Assembly (NCBI RefSeq): GCF_004297405.1 | Contig: NZ_SCVC01000047.1 | Location: 80,950-144,949 of the forward strand | Reading direction: 5' to 3' | Origin: Reyranella sp. | GTDB taxonomy: Bacteria > Pseudomonadota > Alphaproteobacteria > Reyranellales > Reyranellaceae | DNA length: 64,000 nt | In this document: piece by piece, positions 1 through 8,207 of the stretch | Numbering within the stretch: position 1 is the first letter of the stretch | Layout: the number at the start of each line of letters is the position of its first letter | Made by a program: the position numbers and the translations under genes | The notes under the pieces: generated by a model | The model's database searches: none | Told to the model about the DNA's origin: nothing | The model's input: only the letters and a program-made list of their open reading frames with translations

Positions 1-74
1 ACCTGATAGCGCAGCTCTTCTTCGGCTTCGATCTGACGGCGACGCGCTTCGTCCATGCCCTGAACTGTATCCAT
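1..74 (-). CDS. N-terminal fragment of an unidentified protein (cut by the window edge)
   Basis: An ATG at 74 opens a frame that runs off the left edge of the window, giving about 24 residues beginning MDTVQGMDEARRRQIEAEEE. The visible part is charged and helix-forming (many E and R), with no signal peptide. A purine-rich AGGG lies a few bases upstream, and the gene starts only 23 bp after the stop of the secreted protein at 98-643, so it is probably the third gene of the minus-strand run that begins with the autotransporter. No family can be assigned from so short a piece. Confidence 0.5.
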   Translation of the reverse strand, partial: MDTVQGMDEARRRQIEAEEELRYQ

Positions 75-97
75 CTTTGCCCTGCGAGACCCGGCGC

Positions 98-643
98 CTA
101 GGCGCGAAGTTTGAATGAATCCATAAAATGCAGAACGACAGGGCTTTGTCGATACTGCATCAGGCCCAGGGAGGCCAACTGATAGAGGCGCTGGCCGGAA
201 TAGTAGACGCGCATCGCCAGGAACCCCTTGTTCTGATCGACGGCCAGCGTGAACGAACGGCCCTGTGCACGCCCGAGCTGGCTATCGCTCTGGTCGAGAA
301 CCGTCGAGCCAGGCCAGCGTTGCTGCACGGCAGCCTGTGCCCTCTTGAGCATGGCGGTTTCGTCCGTAAGAGGATGGCCTGCTTCGGCCTGCACGTAGTC
401 GGTGATGGAGAAGTCCATCGCGAGGCCGGGAAAGGTGGATCGGTATTGCCGCATCGTACTGCCATCGGCGCCTGTCACGGTGACGAGCTGATAGCCCTTG
501 GGGAGCTGCAACCGCCAGCGCCCCTCGTCACCGGCGACGTCCTGCCAGTCGACGAGCGGCACAGGAGACTGTGCCTGCGCTACGAGTGGAACGGTCGCAA
601 AAACGGCAAGAGCCGAACCTGCAATGAACGATCTGCGGTGCAT
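98..643 (-). CDS. Small secreted protein of unknown function (PsbP/DUF1795-like pattern)
   Basis: This 181-residue protein begins MHRRSFIAGSALAV and has a hydrophobic stretch to about residue 22 with an AQA-type cleavage site, so it is predicted to be exported; the twin arginine makes a Tat route possible. The mature part has a pattern common in small bacterial periplasmic proteins of the PsbP/DUF1795 kind: a strand-rich domain, a central R-x-Y-Y-S-G-Q-R-L-Y-Q segment and a final F-M-D-S-F-K-L. It starts 12 bp downstream of the autotransporter stop and is probably cotranscribed with it. Whether it is a chaperone, a substrate or unrelated to the autotransporter cannot be told from sequence. 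Confidence 0.75.
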   Translation of the reverse strand: MHRRSFIAGSALAVFATVPLVAQAQSPVPLVDWQDVAGDEGRWRLQLPKGYQLVTVTGADGSTMRQYRSTFPGLAMDFSITDYVQAEAGHPLTDETAMLKRAQAAVQQRWPGSTVLDQSDSQLGRAQGRSFTLAVDQNKGFLAMRVYYSGQRLYQLASLGLMQYRQSPVVLHFMDSFKLRA

Positions 644-655
644 GACAATCGGGTC

Positions 656-3622
656 CTACCAGATCAAGCGGACGCCGGCCGTGAGTGCATGGCTAGAATC
701 GGCACCGGACAGAGTGCTTTCGTAGCGGACGTAGGCCGAGGCCGACTCGGCGATCGCGGTGCTGGCGTTGAAGCCGATCACTGCCCCGTCCCGCAATGGT
801 GCGGCGCCGTAGGTCGTGAAGGCAGCCGCCGGTGCGCCGACGAAGGAGGCCGTCACCGGGCGTGCGGTGTCGGCGAACTCGTGGCTCCAGCCCAACCGTA
901 ACTGCAGCGCGAGCCGGTCCCGCCAGCCCAGATCGAAGGCGCCGCCAAGCTGCGCGCCGAACACCGTGCGCAGCGAGTTGGTGGTCTGCGCGGCCACGCT
1001 GAGTCCCAGCGAGCCCGCGCCACTTTCGGTGAAGGCATTCTGTGTCGACGTCGCGCCCTGCAAGCGGGCGAAGGGCGTGATGTAGGCGGCGGCGATACCG
1101 CCGAGGTCGAAGCGGTAGCCCGTCTCGATCTGGCCGAAGAACTGGTTGGCGCCGGTGCGGCCCTGCGCCGTGAACGCGTTGAGGCCAGGAACGGCGACCG
1201 GTCGCGTCATCCAGTTGTCGGAATAGGCATAGGCAGCGAGCGCGTCGACATAGACCGGGCCCTGGATGAAGCTGCCATAGAGGCCGGCCTGAAGGGTGCT
1301 GGTGGTGCCAACGCCCTGAAAGCCCGACACCCACTGCGAGCCGGTGCTGTAGCCCACCGTGACGCCCATCAGGAAATTGGGTGTGATCTGGTGGTCGAGA
1401 CCGGCTGCAAAGCCTCCGAGATTGTAGGTGAGGCCGCCGGCATTGGTGTTCCCGGAGATCGTGCCCAGGCCGCCAACCGCGCCGCCCCACGCACCCCATC
1501 GCGCAGGCGAGGCCGTATCGCAGGCGACGTCGCAGGCTTCGGCCAGCGCGACGCGGTTGGCGCCGCGGCTGCTGCCGCCGGCCTGGCCCGCGAAATTGTT
1601 CATGAAGAGCTGCGCACCGAGCACGCTGACAGAGGAGAAGCTGGAATAGTTCTGACCGCTCAGCGCGTTCAGCGTGGCCGCACCCGTGGTCGGATCCATC
1701 ATCGTGAGTGTTGAGAGCGCGTTGGCGAAGTCGCCAGTGGCGCCCGACGCTCCGGCATCGAGGGCCGCGCCCACGGCGGCCTGGTTCGCTGTTTGCCCAC
1801 CGCGCGAGAAGTTGCGCGCCACGTTGAGGTAGACGTTGTTGGCGTCGTAGGACAGCGACGGGAACAGGAAGGCGTAGTTGCTGCTTTGCACGCCTGAATA
1901 GGCGCCGTTGACGCCACCGGTCGCACTCAGGATCGTGTAGGTCTGCTGCGCGGCAAAGGAGTTGGAGAGCGGCACGAAGTTCACCGTACCGCCCTGCAAC
2001 GTGGCCGTGCCCGCGACGTTGACCCGATCGCTCTGGCCCAGGTTGTTGACCTCGAGCTGGTAGATGCTGCCGGCCGTCTGGGTGAAGTTGCCGGTGATGT
2101 TCAAGGTGCCGATCGAGTTGCCGGGCGACAGGGTGCCGCTATGGATCACGTTGCCGGTGACGGGGCCGTTGCCGGTCAGGCTGCCCTGAGGCCCGATATT
2201 GATCGTGGCTGCGGCCAGCGAGGCATTGATCGTGGCCGTGCCCTGCTGAACGGCGAAGGTGCCGGCGCCGAGGTCGACGATGCCGTTGAAGGCGATGATG
2301 CCGTTACCCTGGACCGTGAGGTTGTGGCCGAAGCCGTTTACCGCGGCGTTGAATGTCGCGCCGCCGGTCGAAGGCACCAGGGTCGTGGATTGAAGCAAGG
2401 CAACCGGCAGCGTGGTCTGGAAGCCGCCGGGCAGGGGAACAGGGCCCTGCAGCGCGAGGACTGGCGTGACGACGCCGCTGTTGGCGAAGCCGTTGTCGGC
2501 TAACCGGTAGCCGAGATAGCCGTTGATGGGATCGTACAGGTAGTCGAAGGCCGAAAAGAACGCCCGGCTGGTGTTCACGAACGGCGCGCCGTCATGCGTG
2601 ATCGTCACGTTGCAGGGGTTGAGCGAGTTGGCAGCGTCGGGCGTGCAGGTGGCTGCTTGCCGTGCCTTGAAGGAATAGGAGGCCGCGCTGCCGTTCTGGC
2701 CGGGCAGCCAGATCTCGACCAGGGTCCCGTCGGGTGCCAACGCGCGGTTGGGCAGGGCGTCGAGGCTGCTGCCGCTGGGCGGCGACAGGAACATGTAGCC
2801 GATGCCGGCATCCAGCAGGACGCTGCCCGAGCCTGTGGCGCCGCCGGCCGCCACTGTCATGACGGTCTGGTTCCATTGCGGCACGCCGGGGATCGACGTC
2901 GCCACGTCCTGCGTGAGCTTCACGAATGAGAAGCCCGCCGTCGTCGTCTGGGACAGGCCGATAGTGACGGCATTGTTGCCCACGATGTAGCCCGGCTTGA
3001 GCTGCTGACCCGACATCAACTTGACGTTCACCAGCGGGTTCAGGCCGGCGACCGAGGTGCCCGTCATGTTGTTGCGATTGAAGCCGACGCCGGCATAGAG
3101 CGTGCTTTGGTCTTTCTCACCGGCTGGAGTCGGCACGCAGCCCGCACCGAGGAAATTGCAGGTGACGTAGTCCACCAGCAGAACCTTCACCGGTGTCGTG
3201 CCGACCGCCTTGCCCTTGTCGTAGAGCGTGACGTTGGTCTGATAGTAGGTGCCGTGCAGCACGGCGCCGCTGCTCGTGTAGGTGTAGGTGCCGCTGGTCA
3301 GCTTCGTGTCGTCTTTTCCGGGCGTGAAATAATTTCCCGACACCGCGATGCCGGTCGAGCCGGTATCCATGGTGAAGGCCTTGATCTTTCCATCCACGCC
3401 GCCGCTGCCGATCTGCAGATCGAGGAGCGCGCCGGGAGACTCCTTTCCCGCCTGGTTCAGCGGTCCTCCCACGTAGCCGATGCTGAGACTCGGTCCGCTA
3501 CCGTACACGCCGGTCACCTGGGCATAGCCCGGAGTCGAAAGAGCGACGGCTGCTAGGCCCAGAGTGGCGACTCCGCTGGCGTGGCGTGCCGCGCATCGCA
3601 ACGGTCTTTTCTGGGTTTTCAT
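656..3622 (-). CDS. Autotransporter with a pepsin-like (A1) aspartic protease passenger
   Basis: 988 residues. I chose the ATG at 3622 because it gives a signal peptide (MKTQKRPLRC, hydrophobic core, cleavage near PGYA-Q34); an in-frame extension to 3778 has no such logic. Residues ~40-380 look like a bilobed pepsin domain: DTGST at 86-90, a flap-like segment with Y115 followed by a strand and turn, a second active-site-like D271-A-G-I-G followed by Y-M-F-L-S, and near 355-372 an F-F-S-A-F-D-Y-L-Y-D-P-I-N-G-Y-L-G pattern like the pepsin C-terminal strand. Residues ~390-660 are a glycine/threonine-rich beta-helix spacer (G-T-L-S-P-G-N-S type repeats). From ~715 to the final W is a translocator beta-barrel. 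The protease reading is inferred from motifs; the second motif has Ala where pepsins have Thr/Ser, so activity is uncertain. Confidence 0.85.
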   Translation of the reverse strand: MKTQKRPLRCAARHASGVATLGLAAVALSTPGYAQVTGVYGSGPSLSIGYVGGPLNQAGKESPGALLDLQIGSGGVDGKIKAFTMDTGSTGIAVSGNYFTPGKDDTKLTSGTYTYTSSGAVLHGTYYQTNVTLYDKGKAVGTTPVKVLLVDYVTCNFLGAGCVPTPAGEKDQSTLYAGVGFNRNNMTGTSVAGLNPLVNVKLMSGQQLKPGYIVGNNAVTIGLSQTTTAGFSFVKLTQDVATSIPGVPQWNQTVMTVAAGGATGSGSVLLDAGIGYMFLSPPSGSSLDALPNRALAPDGTLVEIWLPGQNGSAASYSFKARQAATCTPDAANSLNPCNVTITHDGAPFVNTSRAFFSAFDYLYDPINGYLGYRLADNGFANSGVVTPVLALQGPVPLPGGFQTTLPVALLQSTTLVPSTGGATFNAAVNGFGHNLTVQGNGIIAFNGIVDLGAGTFAVQQGTATINASLAAATINIGPQGSLTGNGPVTGNVIHSGTLSPGNSIGTLNITGNFTQTAGSIYQLEVNNLGQSDRVNVAGTATLQGGTVNFVPLSNSFAAQQTYTILSATGGVNGAYSGVQSSNYAFLFPSLSYDANNVYLNVARNFSRGGQTANQAAVGAALDAGASGATGDFANALSTLTMMDPTTGAATLNALSGQNYSSFSSVSVLGAQLFMNNFAGQAGGSSRGANRVALAEACDVACDTASPARWGAWGGAVGGLGTISGNTNAGGLTYNLGGFAAGLDHQITPNFLMGVTVGYSTGSQWVSGFQGVGTTSTLQAGLYGSFIQGPVYVDALAAYAYSDNWMTRPVAVPGLNAFTAQGRTGANQFFGQIETGYRFDLGGIAAAYITPFARLQGATSTQNAFTESGAGSLGLSVAAQTTNSLRTVFGAQLGGAFDLGWRDRLALQLRLGWSHEFADTARPVTASFVGAPAAAFTTYGAAPLRDGAVIGFNASTAIAESASAYVRYESTLSGADSSHALTAGVRLIW

Positions 3623-3651
3623 CGATCGGGCCTGTCCGAGTGCAAATAGAA

Positions 3652-3676
3652 CGTTCGCGCACACTAGGTGCGAACG
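3652..3676. promoter_or_regulatory. Inverted repeat in the autotransporter/regulator divergent promoter
   Basis: The 125-bp region 3623-3747 separates the autotransporter (minus) from the winged-helix regulator (plus). It contains CGTTCGCGCAC (3652-3662) facing GTGCGAACG (3668-3676), an imperfect palindrome with a two-base bulge. A further GTGCAAA / TTTGCAC pair lies about 80 bp apart on either side. Such symmetry between a regulator and a divergent target suggests an operator; no clear -35/-10 pair was identified. Confidence 0.35.
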
Positions 3677-3747
3677 ATCAGACTGCAAGAATGTGAGTGC
3701 CCAAAATGGGCTATGAGTCTGTTTGCACGAGTAATAGAGAGGGCAGA

Positions 3748-4353
3748 ATGGCCAGGCGTTCCCACCGACCAGCACCACAAACCGGTGGCAAGGAGATCCA
3801 GGTGCCCCGGCGACGTGCGACGACGATCACCCCCGAGGGGCGACTGGTTCTGGCAGAGAGTGCGGCGAACTCCCGCCTCTTCATCTTCATGATCGGGAAC
3901 TTCCTCCACCGGATCGAGCGCGAACGCCGCGGACTCTACGGCGGCGACCTCGACCTGGCGTTGGTGGCCGAGATGATTGGCACGGCGGCTATCGAACCCG
4001 GCATGCGCGACGCGGCCTTCCGCGAACAGCACGGGACGTTCGAGAGCGTCGTCGGCGTGGAAGGCCAACGGGCGGTGAACGCCACATCGATTGCCAGCGC
4101 GTCGGGAATTCCGCGGGAGACGGTTCGCCGCAAGTTGAAGCGCTTGCTGGAGCTGGGTGTCATCGTCGAGAAGGGACGCGCTCGGTACGTCATAAAACCG
4201 GGCGTGGTACAGCGGCCGGAGCAGCAGGCCGCCTTTGCGCGCGGCATCCAGCAGACCGTGCTTTTCATGAACGAGTGTCTCGAACATGGGGTGATACGCT
4301 GGGTGCCTGCCAAGGACGGCAAGGCACGGAGTGCGGCGGCGAGAAAGAAGTAG
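3748..4353 (+). CDS. Winged helix-turn-helix transcriptional regulator (family unclear)
   Basis: 201 residues from the ATG at 3748, which has AGAGAGGG about 7 bp upstream; an ATG 51 bp earlier has no ribosome-binding site. The N-terminus is basic (residues 1-25), a central helical region includes an F-I-F-M-I-G-N-F-L-H-R-I-E-R-E-R segment, and around residues 115-150 there is a clear winged helix: A-S-I-A-S-A-S-G-I-P-R-E-T-V-R-R-K-L-K-R-L followed by L-G-V-I-V-E-K-G-R-A-R-Y-V. The C-terminus is basic. The arrangement resembles MarR/Crp-type DNA-binding folds, but no ligand domain is recognised. The stop codon abuts the ATG of the next gene, so the two are translationally coupled; the divergent neighbour is the autotransporter, a plausible target. 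Confidence 0.7.
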   Translation: MARRSHRPAPQTGGKEIQVPRRRATTITPEGRLVLAESAANSRLFIFMIGNFLHRIERERRGLYGGDLDLALVAEMIGTAAIEPGMRDAAFREQHGTFESVVGVEGQRAVNATSIASASGIPRETVRRKLKRLLELGVIVEKGRARYVIKPGVVQRPEQQAAFARGIQQTVLFMNECLEHGVIRWVPAKDGKARSAAARKK

Positions 4354-4725
4354 ATGCCGCTCCACTGGATCATCGACTCGCGGACGCGGCTGGTCAGCGT
4401 CACCGCCGAGGGCGACTTCACGCGCGCTGATATCGAAGCCTATCTAAAGGCCGTGGATGGCGGTGGTGCCGTCACCTGGCTCAAGCTGTTCGATGCCAGC
4501 AGCGGCCGTCCCGCCATGGGCCGCGAGGATATGCTGGCGATCGGTGTCCTCTTCCGCGGCTACCATCAGCGCGGTCCGGTCGGGGCCCTGGCGATCGTCG
4601 TGGCCGACGCGCAGGTCGAGCGCGTCTCGCGTGCCCTGGGCATCCTCGCCACCGCCGACCGCGCGATGCGTATCTTCAACGATCTGGAGAAGGCCCGACG
4701 CTGGATCGAGGGTTTGCCGGCGTAG
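4354..4725 (+). CDS. SpoIIAA/STAS-like domain protein
   Basis: 123 residues starting directly after the TAG of the upstream regulator (no spacer), so its translation is very likely coupled to it. The sequence begins with M-P-L-H-W-I-I-D-S-R-T-R-L-V-S-V-T-A-E-G-D-F-T, then a helix, the strand W-L-K-L-F-D-A-S, and ends with an E-K-A-R-R-W-I helix. This alternation of strand and helix with a final R-x-W-(I/L) is typical of short SpoIIAA-like/STAS-like proteins found beside signalling genes in alphaproteobacteria. A role as an adaptor or antagonist for the upstream regulator or the downstream histidine kinase is inference only. Confidence 0.65.
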   Translation: MPLHWIIDSRTRLVSVTAEGDFTRADIEAYLKAVDGGGAVTWLKLFDASSGRPAMGREDMLAIGVLFRGYHQRGPVGALAIVVADAQVERVSRALGILATADRAMRIFNDLEKARRWIEGLPA

Positions 4726-4848
4726 GGACGTGTGCATCCCGCCTTGTCGCGCGCCCACAGCAACATTCCTGTGCAGCGCTGCCAGTCGGTCCACCTGCGA
4801 CGGCGCGCTCATGGACCGGCTCGCGACGTTACCCGATACACCGCCCCA

Positions 4849-4872
4849 TACTGATTGCGGTATTGATTGCGG
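4849..4872. repeat. Tandem 12-bp direct repeat upstream of the PAS kinase
   Basis: TACTGATTGCGG (4849-4860) is followed immediately by TATTGATTGCGG (4861-4872), differing at one base. It lies 41 bp upstream of the kinase start in the 188-bp gap 4726-4913, which otherwise shows no gene or terminator. Tandem half-sites at this position could bind a response regulator or the winged-helix protein; this is inference. Confidence 0.4.
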
Positions 4873-4913
4873 CAGTCGCTGCCCACCGTCTGCTGTAAAA
4901 GAGCCTCCTGATT

Positions 4914-7532
4914 ATGCCTGATGAGCATTCCTCTCCAGAGACGGCGTCGCGACCGCTGTCGCTGATGGGTGTGTTGCGTTCCCTGCCAGGGCTGGCGCGT
5001 CCTGCGCTGGGCACGGCTGGCATTGCCTGGGCAACGGGCGCGGCGCTGCTCTTCCTCGTCTGCTGTCTCGCCTCTTTCCTCTATCTCTGGCTGGCGCTGC
5101 ACCAGAACGAGACGGTGGTGGGGCGGCGCAAGTCCGCGGAAATCCTGGCCCTCGCCCATGCCGGCGGCGAGCTGGTCTATGCCGTGCAGGCCTATACCGA
5201 CGGCGGCCGCCATTCAGTGCATGCCCTGCCGGCGTTGCAGGTGGCGTGGAAGAGCTTCGACGACCAGCTCAACCGGCGCTGCGTACTGGGCGGGGGGGTG
5301 GTCTGCGCCGATGCCTGGCGTCTGCACGAGGTGTTGTCGCCGGTCATGGCCGAGCGGCTGCCGTTGTTCGGCCATGACGAGATGCGTCAGGTCCTCTCGG
5401 CCCATGCCGAACTGAATCGTGCCGGCGTGGTCCTCGCGGCCGACCTCGAAGCCGTCATCGACCGCGTGATCGAGCAGTATCAGGCGGCCCTTGCCGCGCT
5501 GGCGCTGAGCACGCTGGGCTTCATCGCTTCAGGCTGCGTGCTGCTGCTGCTGGTCGGCCGCGCCGCGCTGGAGCGCCACGCGCTCTACAACCAAGCCCGC
5601 GAGGCGCAGGCGCTCCTGTCGGAGACGATCGAGGCGCTGCCCGCCGGCCTCACCGTCTACGACGCCGAAGAGCGACTGATGCTCTTCAACGCCGCCGCCC
5701 GCCAGGCCAGCTCGGTATTGGCGCGGTCCGATGCGATCGGCTTGACCTATGCCGAGCTCGCGGCCCATTCCGCAGCCACTGTTGCCGACACGCCGGAGGC
5801 GCAGCAGGAGCAGGTCCGCGCCTGGCTGCAGCGCTTTCGTTCCAAGGAGGCTCATCAGACCCAGCAGGCGTCCAACGGCCGCTGGTACGAATGGTCGGAG
5901 AAGAAGACGGCGTCCGGGCGCACCATCGGCCTGCGCATCGACGTCACGCATCTCAAGACGCTGCAGCTCCAGAGCGAGCAGTCCCGTCGGGAATACCAGC
6001 GCCTGGTCGAATCGCTGGCCGACGTGGTCTTCGAGGTCGATGTCGGCACCGGTGTCTTGACCTTCGCGAGCGCCGCTTCCGCCGATCTGTTCGGCGTGCC
6101 GGCCGCCGAGATGGTGGGCTCGGTCTTGCTCGATCATGTCCACGTGGAGGATCGCGAGCCGCTGCGCCATGCCGTGCGCCGGGAGTTGCATGTCGGCGAT
6201 AGCAAGGTGCACCAGATACGCTTCCGCATCCTGCAGGCAAACGCCGGAAGCGAAGACGCCGTGCGCTATGTCGAAGCGCGTTACCGCAGGTTCGTACGCG
6301 ACGACGGTAAGGCGGTCGTCAGTGGCGTCGTGCGCGACATTGACGGCGAGGTGCGGCTGGCGCGCCGGCTGGAGCAGGAACGCGCCCGCCTGCGTTCGAT
6401 CATCGACTCGAGCGCGGCGCTGGTGGTGCTGACCGACCGCAACCTCGACATGCTGATGGTCAACCACGAGTTCGCTGCCTTCAGTGGGCTCGCGCCGGAC
6501 CAGGCGATCGGCCGTTCGCTGCGCTCGATCTTCGCCCAGCCGGTCGATCCCTTCATCCTGACGGGCTGGCTTGAGCGGCCGTGGGCCGAAGAGGCTCTTA
6601 CGGCGGCGCGCGGCACCCTGACGGCGACCGATGCCGAGGGCCGCGAGCGTGTGGTTGAGGTCACGGCCAAGCCGGTGCTCAACATCGAGGGCCATGTCCG
6701 CCAGATCGTGTTCGTCGGCGTCGACGACACGGTGCGACGCGAGACCGAGCGCGCCCTGTTCGACGCCGAGCGCCTGAAGAGCGTGGGCGCCATCGCCGCC
6801 ACGGTGATCCACGAAGTCAATCAGCCGCTGCAGGTCATCACCTTGGCTGCCGAATCTGCCCTCGAGGATCTGGAGATGGCGACGCTCGCCCGGCTGCTCG
6901 TCGAGCCCGCCCCGCTGGCCGCCAAATTCGAGCGCGTGCTGAAGCAGGTGGACCGTATGGCGCGCATCACTGGCGAGCTGCGCGCCTTCTCCCGCTCCAC
7001 TGCTGCTGAGAAGCCCGCCCCCTTTGACGCGCGGGCGGCCCTGGCCAGCGCCGTCGATCTCACGGTCGCGGCCGCGCGCAACGCCAGGATCGTGCTCACG
7101 TTGGACCAAGCCACCGACCTGCCACCTGTCCTGGGCCATGCCGGCCGGCTGGAGCAGGTGATGATCAACCTCATCAACAACGCCCGCGACGCCCTGAGCG
7201 ACAGCGACCCCGAGGAGTTGCGCACCGACATGGCGATCGTCGTCAGTGCGCACGCCGTGTCCACGCCGCGGGGGCGGGCCGTACGCATCATCGTCGACGA
7301 CAACGGCCCCGGCATCGCGGCCCACATCCTGTCGCGCCTGTTCGAGATGTTCGTGACCACCAAGTCGCGCGCCAAAGGCACCGGCCTCGGCCTCGCCGTC
7401 TGCCAGCGCATCGTCGAGGAAATGGGCGGCTCGATCACAGCGGCCAACAAGCCGGAGGGCGGGGCGCGGTTTACGGTGATGTTGCCGGAGGCGGTGCTCG
7501 GTTCGACCGAACCCTTTACTCGGGTCATCTAG
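4914..7532 (+). CDS. Membrane-bound multi-PAS sensor histidine kinase
   Basis: 872 residues. Two membrane segments (~38-62 and ~192-218) bracket a ~130-residue periplasmic region with two cysteines that could form a disulfide. Three PAS-like domains follow, starting near residues 236 (E-A-L-P-A-G-L-T-V-Y-D), 362 (V-F-E-V-D-V-G-T-G) and 493 (V-L-T-D-R-N-L-D). The dimerisation/phosphoacceptor motif is H633-E-V-N-Q-P-L-Q, the class common in proteobacterial PAS kinases such as FixL. The ATPase domain has N-L-I-N-N-A-R-D-A, D-D-N-G-P-G-I and T-G-L-G-L-A boxes. No heme or flavin signature was seen and no receiver domain is fused or adjacent, so its partner lies elsewhere. The upstream regulator pair may or may not be functionally linked. 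Confidence 0.9.
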   Translation: MPDEHSSPETASRPLSLMGVLRSLPGLARPALGTAGIAWATGAALLFLVCCLASFLYLWLALHQNETVVGRRKSAEILALAHAGGELVYAVQAYTDGGRHSVHALPALQVAWKSFDDQLNRRCVLGGGVVCADAWRLHEVLSPVMAERLPLFGHDEMRQVLSAHAELNRAGVVLAADLEAVIDRVIEQYQAALAALALSTLGFIASGCVLLLLVGRAALERHALYNQAREAQALLSETIEALPAGLTVYDAEERLMLFNAAARQASSVLARSDAIGLTYAELAAHSAATVADTPEAQQEQVRAWLQRFRSKEAHQTQQASNGRWYEWSEKKTASGRTIGLRIDVTHLKTLQLQSEQSRREYQRLVESLADVVFEVDVGTGVLTFASAASADLFGVPAAEMVGSVLLDHVHVEDREPLRHAVRRELHVGDSKVHQIRFRILQANAGSEDAVRYVEARYRRFVRDDGKAVVSGVVRDIDGEVRLARRLEQERARLRSIIDSSAALVVLTDRNLDMLMVNHEFAAFSGLAPDQAIGRSLRSIFAQPVDPFILTGWLERPWAEEALTAARGTLTATDAEGRERVVEVTAKPVLNIEGHVRQIVFVGVDDTVRRETERALFDAERLKSVGAIAATVIHEVNQPLQVITLAAESALEDLEMATLARLLVEPAPLAAKFERVLKQVDRMARITGELRAFSRSTAAEKPAPFDARAALASAVDLTVAAARNARIVLTLDQATDLPPVLGHAGRLEQVMINLINNARDALSDSDPEELRTDMAIVVSAHAVSTPRGRAVRIIVDDNGPGIAAHILSRLFEMFVTTKSRAKGTGLGLAVCQRIVEEMGGSITAANKPEGGARFTVMLPEAVLGSTEPFTRVI

Positions 7533-7624
7533 TCTCCGCGTTGCTCATTACCTCCCAGACAATCGCCGCTCATCCCGTCCCGCGCTTATCTCCCGCCTGG
7601 ATAAACCGTCCAGAGGAGTAAGCC

Positions 7625-7999
7625 ATGTCCACCATCACTTCATCGCCCGACGCCGTCGTCGAAACCTACGTCGCTGCCTGGAACGAGACCGATGCCGGCC
7701 GTCGCGCTGCTGCCATTGCCCAGTCCTTTGCTGAAAAGAGCACCTACCGCGATCCGGTGATGACGAGCGATGGCCCTGCCGGGATCGACGCCATGCTGGC
7801 CGGCGTGCAGGCCAAGTTTCCGGGCTTCGTGCTGAAGCGGACCTCGAAGGTCGATGCCCACAACGGGGCGCTGCGCTTCACCTGGTCGCTCGGCCCCGCG
7901 TCGGGCCCGTCGGTGGTCGAAGGTGTCGACTTCTGCACCCTGGCGCCCGATGGGCGGCTGGCATCGGTGGTTGGTTTCATCGACAAGATGCCGGGCTGA
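7625..7999 (+). CDS. SnoaL/NTF2-like family protein
   Basis: 124 residues with an AGGAGTAAGCC ribosome-binding site. The fold is suggested by the N-terminal helix A-V-V-E-T-Y-V-A-A-W-N-E-T-D, a following R-x-x-x-I-A-Q-S-F-A-E-K-S-T-Y-R-D-P segment and a cone of strands ending G-R-L-A-S-V-V-G-F-I-D-K-M-P. This is the usual shape of small NTF2-like proteins, which include isomerases, dehydratases and pure binding proteins. No catalytic Asp/His pair can be assigned with confidence, so no reaction is proposed. It stands alone between the PAS kinase and a set of small proteins. Confidence 0.75.
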   Translation: MSTITSSPDAVVETYVAAWNETDAGRRAAAIAQSFAEKSTYRDPVMTSDGPAGIDAMLAGVQAKFPGFVLKRTSKVDAHNGALRFTWSLGPASGPSVVEGVDFCTLAPDGRLASVVGFIDKMPG

Positions 8000-8015
8000 A
8001 CGCCGTAGCGACAAA

Positions 8016-8042
8016 GGCGCGGTCTCTTTTCGAGGCCGCGCC
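8016..8042 (+). terminator. GC-rich hairpin after the NTF2-like gene
   Basis: GGCGCGG (8016-8022) pairs with CCGCGCC (8036-8042), extended by CTC/GAG inside, 16 bp after the stop at 7999. It is placed like a terminator but lacks a strong U tract. The rest of the gap 8000-8207 shows no gene. Confidence 0.4.
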
Positions 8043-8184
8043 GCCCTCAATCGTCATTGTAACCATGGCCGGAAGCACCCATGTTCAGGGGAGCAACACG
8101 GCCCGTCCGCTCGGCGGGCACTCCACACCGCTCTAGCCAAACGGCGTGTCGGTGGCCCTGCGTACAGCCCAGATGGTGCCCATT

Positions 8185-8198
8185 TCTCCAATTGGAGA
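8185..8198. promoter_or_regulatory. Perfect palindrome overlapping a Shine-Dalgarno sequence
   Basis: TCTCCAATTGGAGA is a perfect 14-bp palindrome. Its right half is part of the ribosome-binding site (GGAGAGG) of the small membrane protein starting at 8208. It could act as an operator, or in RNA as a short stem masking the ribosome-binding site. Confidence 0.4.
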
Positions 8199-8207
8199 GG
8201 GCCTTTT

